Below, piece by piece: positions 1 through 4,939 of a stretch of 9,721 nucleotides of DNA. Below the pieces are notes generated by a model. That model saw only the letters and a program-made list of their open reading frames with translations, had not been told where the DNA came from and searched no databases. Made by a program: the position numbers and the translations under genes. This DNA comes from Hellea sp. (lineage in GTDB: Bacteria; Pseudomonadota; Alphaproteobacteria; Caulobacterales; Maricaulaceae), in NCBI GenBank assembly GCA_020628635.1, contig JAHDEU010000050.1, positions 1 through 9,721 on the forward strand. The letters run 5' to 3'. How positions within the stretch are numbered: the first letter of the stretch is position 1; every line of letters begins with the position of its first letter.

Positions 1-6
1 CGCCTG

Positions 7-1017
7 ATGGCCAAGAAGACCCGCCTGTCGGACATTGCGGAAGAAGCGGAGGTGTCCATCGCGACCGTGTCGCGTGCGCTGTCCGACCACCCGGCCGTCA
101 ACGATGCGACCAAGCGGCGCCTGCGGGCGATCGCGCGACGCCGGGGCTACACCTTCCAGGACCCGCCCGTGGGCGCGCGCAGCACGGCGGACGCCACGAT
201 CTCTATCATCATCCCGCGGCCGCAGGGGCGGGACGGCTGGCTGCGCGATCCGTTCTTCCAGGGGCTGCTGGGCGGGATCGGCGAGGCGGCGCGCGCGCGG
301 CGTTGCGACTATCTCGTCAGCCATGCCGACCCGCAGAGCTTCTCCGATCTGTCGCGGTTGGTGGACGGGGCGACCAATGACGGGATCATCTTTCTGGGGC
401 AGAGCTTCCTGCATGACCGGCTGAACCGGTTGGTTGATCAGCCCGTCAAGTTCATTGTCTGGGGCGGGCAGCTCGACGGGCAACGCTACGCCTCTGTCGG
501 TTCGGACAATACGCGCGGCGGTGAGCGGGCGACGGCACACCTCGCAAGGCTGGGGCGAGAGCGCATCGCGTTCTTCGGCGACACGGATGCGCCCGAGATC
601 AACCAGCGCTATCAGGGCTATCTGCGCGCGCTGCGCGACGCCGGGCTGGAGGCCGATCCCGAACTCGTGTTTCCGGCCAATTTCGCCATCACCTCGGCGG
701 CCAATTCCATGAACGCCCTGCTGTCGCGCGGCACGCCGTTCGACGCGGTGGTGTGCAGCTCGGACCTCATCGCGATAGGTGCCATACGCGCGCTGCAGGC
801 GGCCGGGCGCGACGTGCCGGGCGATGTGTCGGTCGTGGGCTATGACGATATTCCGCTCGCGCGCTATTCGCGGCCCGCGCTGACGACCATCGGACAGGAT
901 CTGGGGCTGGCGGGGCAGCTCATGGTGATGAAGCTGCTGGACGCCGAGCGCCTGTCGGACCTGCGCGGGGAACGCCTGCCGACGGAGCTCATCCAGCGCG
1001 ATAGCTGCGGAGCCTAG
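7..1017 (+). CDS. LacI-family transcriptional regulator, probable alpha-glucoside/maltodextrin repressor
   Basis: A sugar-responsive DNA-binding repressor of 336 residues, the normal LacI-family length. An N-terminal helix-turn-helix spans about residues 6-26, with the recognition helix SIATVSRAL at 17-25. A periplasmic-binding-protein-like effector domain follows from about residue 62. It contains the family signatures GSDNTRGG and YDDIPLARYSRPALTTIGQD, the latter near the C-terminal dimer face. The ATG is chosen because it places the HTH at the usual distance from the N-terminus. Only six bases precede it, so its RBS and promoter lie outside the window. The hinge is odd: after GY at 47-48 comes QDPPVGARST, with a Pro-Pro pair and no leucine where LacI Leu56 would be. 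It converges on the alpha-glucosidase, and their stop codons share CTAG. Regulation of the 4625-4939 control region is inferred from location and from the palindrome there. The effector is unknown; maltose or maltodextrin fits the neighbours. Confidence 0.93.
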   Translation: MAKKTRLSDIAEEAEVSIATVSRALSDHPAVNDATKRRLRAIARRRGYTFQDPPVGARSTADATISIIIPRPQGRDGWLRDPFFQGLLGGIGEAARARRCDYLVSHADPQSFSDLSRLVDGATNDGIIFLGQSFLHDRLNRLVDQPVKFIVWGGQLDGQRYASVGSDNTRGGERATAHLARLGRERIAFFGDTDAPEINQRYQGYLRALRDAGLEADPELVFPANFAITSAANSMNALLSRGTPFDAVVCSSDLIAIGAIRALQAAGRDVPGDVSVVGYDDIPLARYSRPALTTIGQDLGLAGQLMVMKLLDAERLSDLRGERLPTELIQRDSCGA

Positions 1018-2663
1018 ACCAGCGGCCCGATGAAGCCCGACCAGGCGGGGATCATGCCGCCGCTCGCCCTATCGCCGACTGACAGCGCGGAGGCCGTCGC
1101 GCCGGAATAGGGCAGGGGCTCGCCCGTCACATTGACCACGACTCGGCGCGTTCCCACGCCCGGCAGCACGCGGTCGAAGACCAGCAGATCGCCCTCGCCC
1201 CCAGAATCAGAAATGAACTCGATCCGGCCCTCGCGCAGCACGCGGCAGTCGCGGCGCAGGGCGAGTGCTTCGCGGTAGAAGGAAAGCACGCTGTCGGGGT
1301 CGCTGTCCTGCTCGGCCACAGATGCGCCGAGATCGGATACGGGCAGCCACGGCTTGGCGGTGGAGAAGCCGGCGAAGTCGTTGCTCTCGCCCGTCCACGG
1401 GATCGGCGTGCGCACCCCGTCGCGGCCCAGCGTCTCCGGCCAGTTGGTGATGGCTTCCGGATCGCGCAGATCTTCAAAGGCCAGCTCCGTCTGCTGCAAG
1501 CCGAGCTCCTGGCCCTGGAACAGGAAGACATTGCCGCGCAGTCCCATGAGCAGCAGGGCGAGCAGCTTGGAGTAGCGGTCCGGATCGCAGGCGCCCGCCC
1601 AGCGGGACACGGCTCTGGGTGCGTCGTGGTTCTCGAACGCCCAGCTCGGCCAACCCTCGCCAGGGCCTCCCGGCCATTCGCGCTGGGTCGAGCGCACGAG
1701 GTCAGCCGTGAGCTGCTCGGCATAGAGGAAGTCAAAGGCGTATGCGGTGTTGAGGCGAGCGTCGCCCCCTGGATCAACGCGCGTGAAGGCCTTCATCTCG
1801 TCCAGCGGCCACGGCCCGCCGACTTCGGCGACGGTGAAGCGGTCCGCTCCGAACTCGTCGATCACGCTCCGGATGCGCTCGATGAAGGGCACGACCTCGG
1901 GCTGGCTCATATTCATGGTGTGGCGCTGGAAGTCGAAAGGGCGCGTGGGCGGGCGCTTGTGCTCCGTTTCCACCGGATTGTCGCGAAGCTGCTGGTCATG
2001 CATACCGAAATTCAGCGCATCGAGCCGGAAGCCGTCCACGCCGCGCTCCAGCCAGAAGCGGGTGACGGACAGGATTGCGTCCTGGACTTGCGGATTGTGC
2101 AGGTTGAGGTCCGGCTGCTCGACCAGGAAGTTGTGCAGATAGTATTGGCGCCTGCGCGCATCCCACTGCCACGCGCCCATGCCGAAGACGGATTGCCAGT
2201 TGTTGGGCGGCGTGCCGTCCGCGTTGGGGTCGGCCCAGACATACCAGTCGGACTTCTGATTGTCGCGGGACTGGCGCGACTGCTCGAACCACGGGTGCTG
2301 GTCGGATGTGTGACTGTAGACCTGGTCGATGATGACCTTCAGCCCTAGGCCGTGCGCACGCGCGATCAGCGCGTCGAAGTCGGCGAGCGTGCCGAAGATC
2401 GGGTCGACGTCGCAGAAGTCCGCCACGTCATAGCCGTAGTCGGCCATGGGCGAGGTGAAGAAGGGCGAGATCCAGATCGCGTCCACGCCGAGCGATGCGA
2501 TATGCGGCAGCCGTTGGGTGATGCCGGGCAGGTCGCCGACGCCGTCGCCCGTGGTGTCCTGAAAGGAGCGCGGATAGACCTGATAGGTCACGGCTCCCTT
2601 CCACCACGGCGCAGCGGTGTCGCTCCTGGTGCTGGGCACGGCTTGCATGACGGAAACGCTCAT
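1014..2663 (-). CDS. GH13 alpha-glucosidase (GH13_23-like), cytoplasmic
   Basis: An exo-acting alpha-glucosidase that releases glucose from maltose and maltodextrins. The protein is 549 residues. The TIM-barrel start WWKGAVTYQVYPRSF and a calcium-type loop DTTGDGVGDLPGI lie near the N-terminus. Region I has QVYSHTSDQHPWF. Region II is GFRLDALN, with nucleophile Asp215. Region III is VAEVGG, with acid/base Glu280. Region IV is FENHD, with Asp347. The SHTSDQHPWF stretch and overall length fit bacterial GH13_23-type alpha-glucosidases; the subfamily is my judgement. There is no signal peptide, so it should act in the cytoplasm. The start at 2663 is chosen because its ATG overlaps the amylase TGA as ATGA and it removes a low-complexity 34-residue extension that overlaps amylase codons. 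Only a weak GGAA precedes it, so translational coupling to the amylase is likely. Oligo-1,6-glucosidase or sucrose activity cannot be excluded from sequence alone. Confidence 0.93.
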   Translation of the reverse strand: MSVSVMQAVPSTRSDTAAPWWKGAVTYQVYPRSFQDTTGDGVGDLPGITQRLPHIASLGVDAIWISPFFTSPMADYGYDVADFCDVDPIFGTLADFDALIARAHGLGLKVIIDQVYSHTSDQHPWFEQSRQSRDNQKSDWYVWADPNADGTPPNNWQSVFGMGAWQWDARRRQYYLHNFLVEQPDLNLHNPQVQDAILSVTRFWLERGVDGFRLDALNFGMHDQQLRDNPVETEHKRPPTRPFDFQRHTMNMSQPEVVPFIERIRSVIDEFGADRFTVAEVGGPWPLDEMKAFTRVDPGGDARLNTAYAFDFLYAEQLTADLVRSTQREWPGGPGEGWPSWAFENHDAPRAVSRWAGACDPDRYSKLLALLLMGLRGNVFLFQGQELGLQQTELAFEDLRDPEAITNWPETLGRDGVRTPIPWTGESNDFAGFSTAKPWLPVSDLGASVAEQDSDPDSVLSFYREALALRRDCRVLREGRIEFISDSGGEGDLLVFDRVLPGVGTRRVVVNVTGEPLPYSGATASALSVGDRASGGMIPAWSGFIGPLV

Positions 2664-4624
2664 CGTGCGTGTCGTTCCGCAAGGCCATCCGCGCGGCAGA
2701 CGATGATGCCAAAGGCCGGCACTGTGACCTGCGCCGTCGCGGTCGCGACCGTTTCGCTCGGGCACTCACCCATGAGAGAGGTGAAGCGGCTCGTATTCGG
2801 CTCGACGCGCGTGTTCACCGTGCGCGGCTCGGCCGAGATGTTTGCCACAACAAGATATTCGCGGCCATCGACCGGATCGAACCGCGAAAAGCCATAGGCC
2901 TGGCCATCCAGTTCGGTGAAGCGGGTCTCCGTGACGCCGCGGCGGAAGGCGGCGTGCTCCGTGCGGATGGCGGCGGCGTCTGCAATGGCGGTGTAGAGCG
3001 GGTGGTCCATGTCGAAATTGCTGTCCGCCGGCGTGGCATCCGTGCCGAGCAGGTCGTTGTCGTTGTAGACGGCTGTCCGGCTCGGGAAGAGCGGCTCGCG
3101 CGCCAGCTGGTCATTGCCGTCGCTCACAAAGCCCTGCTCGCTGCCGGAGTAGATCACCGGCACGCCGCGCATGAACATCATCAGCTGATGGCCGAGCCGC
3201 GTGCGGGCGAGCAGCTCGTCCTGTCCCATCTCCGGGTTCTCGGCTTTGATCATGCCGGAAAAGCGGCCCATATCGTGATTGCCGAGAAAGGTCGGCTGGG
3301 TCAGGCCCTTCAGCGTGGCCGGGCCGTAGAGATCGTCCGCGCGGATGAAGCTGTCGAGCCGCGCCGTGGGCTCCTTGCCGGATACCACGTCGAACACGGC
3401 CGACTGGAAGCCGAAGTCCAGCACCTGCTCGAACCCGTCGACCTGCGTGAACCGCGCGAGCGAGCCTGGGTCCGGATCATAGACTTCGCCGAACATGTAG
3501 AAGTCGTCGATGCCTACGCTCGCCGCGTGGCTCTTCATGGCGGGCAGGAAGGCGAGCCAGAACTCCGGGTTCACATGCCGCGTCGTGTCGATGCGGAAGC
3601 CGTCGATCCGGTAGTCGCTGATCCAGTTCTTGAAGATGTCGATCATGCCGTCGACCACGACCGGGTGCTCGGTCATCAGATCGTCCAACCCGGCGAAGTC
3701 GCCATAGAGCGAGTTCTCGCCGGCAAATGTCGTCTCTCCGCGATTGTGATAATACTGGATGTCGTTCAGCCAGGCCGGGGTCTTCACGTCCTCCTCGCCT
3801 GCCGGGATATATGGCGTATAGGCGTAGTTCGGATTGGTCAGCTTGGCGAAGTTCTCGCGCGTCTGCACATGGCGCGCATCGCCGAGAAAGCCCTCATTGA
3901 TGGGCGCGCCGTCCACGCCGCCGCGCGTGGTGTAGGGGTAGTCGGCAACAGAGCGGTAGGTGCAAGGGCCCTCCACCTTGTCGTCGCCTGCATAGTCCGG
4001 GTCATAGCATTCGCGGTAGGAGATCACATCCGCCGTGTGGTTGGTGATGATGTCCAGATAGACCTTCATGCCGCGTTCGTGAGCGCCGGAAACGAAGGCT
4101 TTCAGGTCTTCCTTGGTGCCCAGATGCGGATCGACATCGGTGAAGTCCGTGATCCAGTAGCCGTGATAGCCGGAGCTTTCCTGGCCCGGTCCGCCCTGCA
4201 CCGGCTTGTTCTTGTAGATGGGGCCGAGCCAGATCGCGGTCGCGCCCATGCCCTGAATGTAGTCGAGCCGCGAGGTCAGGCCCTTCAGGTCGCCGCCCTG
4301 ATAGAAGCCTTTATGAGTCGGGTCGAAGCCGTGGTCGAGCTTGCCGCCGGGAAAGCCGCCCGTATCGTTGTCCGGGTCGCCGTTCTCGAAACGGTCGGGC
4401 AGCATGAAATAGACGATCTCGTCGACGGGCAGGCGGTCGGCTGTGGCAAGGCGGGACGCCATGGACGCCGCGCCGCTGTCCAGCGCAGCCGTCGCGGGCG
4501 CGGCCTTCATGGCGGGCGAAGACGGCGTGTCGGTCGTGGTCTCGGCACAGGCCGCAAGCAGCAACGCGGCAGCACTCGCGGCCAATCCCGCGCGTTGCAC
4601 AAAGCTGCCCTGTCGTCTGGTCAT
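2660..4624 (-). CDS. GH13 alpha-amylase, outer-membrane lipoprotein
   Basis: An endo-acting alpha-glucan hydrolase of 654 residues. The N-terminus is a lipoprotein signal: MTRR, a hydrophobic stretch, and lipobox LAAC with lipidated Cys26. The +2 residue is Ala rather than the inner-membrane Asp signal, so Lol export to the outer membrane is expected. The GH13 barrel starts near IVYFMLPDRFENGDPDND. Catalytic motifs are region I DIITNH (191-196), region II GFRIDTTRH with nucleophile Asp346, region III FGEVYD with acid/base Glu380, and region IV GNHD with Asp451. A C-terminal beta domain ends near FGIIVCR. Four further cysteines (206, 221, 621, 643) sit as two close pairs, consistent with disulfides in an exported protein. 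The start is fixed by a strong GGGAGGA six bases upstream. It is the first gene of the minus-strand operon and is divergent from the receptor. I do not assign a GH13 subfamily; a maltogenic or cyclodextrin-active enzyme is possible. Confidence 0.93.
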   Translation of the reverse strand: MTRRQGSFVQRAGLAASAAALLLAACAETTTDTPSSPAMKAAPATAALDSGAASMASRLATADRLPVDEIVYFMLPDRFENGDPDNDTGGFPGGKLDHGFDPTHKGFYQGGDLKGLTSRLDYIQGMGATAIWLGPIYKNKPVQGGPGQESSGYHGYWITDFTDVDPHLGTKEDLKAFVSGAHERGMKVYLDIITNHTADVISYRECYDPDYAGDDKVEGPCTYRSVADYPYTTRGGVDGAPINEGFLGDARHVQTRENFAKLTNPNYAYTPYIPAGEEDVKTPAWLNDIQYYHNRGETTFAGENSLYGDFAGLDDLMTEHPVVVDGMIDIFKNWISDYRIDGFRIDTTRHVNPEFWLAFLPAMKSHAASVGIDDFYMFGEVYDPDPGSLARFTQVDGFEQVLDFGFQSAVFDVVSGKEPTARLDSFIRADDLYGPATLKGLTQPTFLGNHDMGRFSGMIKAENPEMGQDELLARTRLGHQLMMFMRGVPVIYSGSEQGFVSDGNDQLAREPLFPSRTAVYNDNDLLGTDATPADSNFDMDHPLYTAIADAAAIRTEHAAFRRGVTETRFTELDGQAYGFSRFDPVDGREYLVVANISAEPRTVNTRVEPNTSRFTSLMGECPSETVATATAQVTVPAFGIIVCRADGLAERHAR

Positions 4625-4630
4625 GGCATG

Positions 4631-4637
4631 TCCTCCC
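4631..4637 (-). promoter_or_regulatory. Ribosome binding site of the alpha-amylase
   Basis: On the minus strand this reads GGGAGGA, six bases before the ATG at 4624. It settles the start in favour of 4624 over the in-frame ATG triplets at 4661-4669, which lack a Shine-Dalgarno and would put 15 residues ahead of the lipoprotein signal. Confidence 0.85.
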
Positions 4638-4653
4638 GAGCGATTGCCTATCG

Positions 4654-4682
4654 TTGACCGCATCATCATGCAACGTGTTTAT
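4654..4682 (+). promoter_or_regulatory. Possible promoter for the TonB-dependent receptor
   Basis: TTGACC (4654-4659) resembles a sigma-70 -35 box. After a 17-base spacer comes GTTTAT (4677-4682), a weak -10 matching three of six consensus bases. The -10 lies inside the palindrome at 4677-4700, which would suit repression by operator binding. It would give a leader of roughly 250 bases before the receptor ATG. I found no convincing promoter for the divergent amylase operon, although it must start near the same place. This is tentative. Confidence 0.25.
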
Positions 4683-4700
4683 GCAAAAGTTTGCATAAAC
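4677..4700. promoter_or_regulatory. Perfect 24-bp palindrome, probable LacI-family operator
   Basis: Left arm GTTTATGCAAA (4677-4687), two-base centre AG (4688-4689), right arm TTTGCATAAAC (4690-4700); the 11-base arms are exact reverse complements. It lies between the divergent amylase operon (start 4624) and the receptor gene (start 4940). LacI-family operators are typically palindromes around a central CpG, such as GCAAACGTTTGC. This one has the same arms but an ApG centre. The likely ligand is the LacI-type protein at 7-1017; that link is inference. Its position 53 bases before the amylase start suits repression of that promoter. Confidence 0.75.
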
Positions 4701-4803
4701 TGACGCGTTCCATCGGCTGTTTGAGCTCCATTCTCACGCTTATGGCTAAGTTTCCAGCCCTATTGTGCCCAATATGCCACAGTAATGGTCAGAAGTGTCG
4801 CGC

Positions 4804-4839
4804 TTTGCAGAAAAGATTTGCAGAAGCATTGCAAATTTG
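4804..4839. promoter_or_regulatory. Cluster of TTTGCA half-sites, possible auxiliary operator
   Basis: TTTGCAG occurs at 4804-4810 and again at 4817-4823, 13 bases apart. ATTTGCA (4816-4822) and TGCAAAT (4830-4836) form a 7-base inverted repeat with a 7-base spacer. CAAATTTG at 4832-4839 is also a palindrome. These share the TTTGCA/TGCAAA core with the main palindrome. They sit in the AT-richer leader of the receptor gene, about 104 bases before its start. A second binding site or looping partner is plausible but unproven. Confidence 0.35.
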
Positions 4840-4930
4840 TTTAGGCGCAAGCCAGGGGGAGGGAACCGTGTCGTGTTTTCGCCCAACAACATCAGCGACG
4901 GCCGCTCCCAAGACGGCACGCGCGACATTC

Positions 4931-4936
4931 GAGGGA
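4931..4936 (+). promoter_or_regulatory. Ribosome binding site of the TonB-dependent receptor
   Basis: GAGGGA precedes the tandem ATG codons at 4940 and 4943. The spacing from GAGG is five bases to the first ATG and eight to the second, so either could be used. A second purine-rich site, GGGGGAGGG at 4855-4863, precedes an in-frame GTG at 4868 and is a competing start that would lengthen the protein by 24 residues. Confidence 0.6.
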
Positions 4937-4939
4937 AAC

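Noticed and set aside
1626..2348. Plus-strand open frame of 240 codons opposite the alpha-glucosidase
   Set aside because: It is antisense to the catalytic core of the glucosidase and has no family features.
2664..2765. Upstream start adding 34 residues to the alpha-glucosidase
   Set aside because: The extension has no family similarity, overlaps amylase codons, and the ATGA overlap at 2660-2663 gives a better start just ahead of the barrel.
2669..4657. Plus-strand open frame of 662 codons opposite the amylase
   Set aside because: It is antisense to a gene with complete GH13 motifs and its protein shows only compositional, non-domain sequence. Long antisense frames are expected opposite high-GC genes.
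4625..4669. Upstream ATG triplets for the amylase
   Set aside because: They have no Shine-Dalgarno and add 15 residues before a normal lipoprotein signal, while 4624 has a strong RBS.
4691..4939. Receptor start at the ATG formed around 4691
   Set aside because: No RBS; the start would lie inside the operator palindrome and add 83 residues before the signal peptide.
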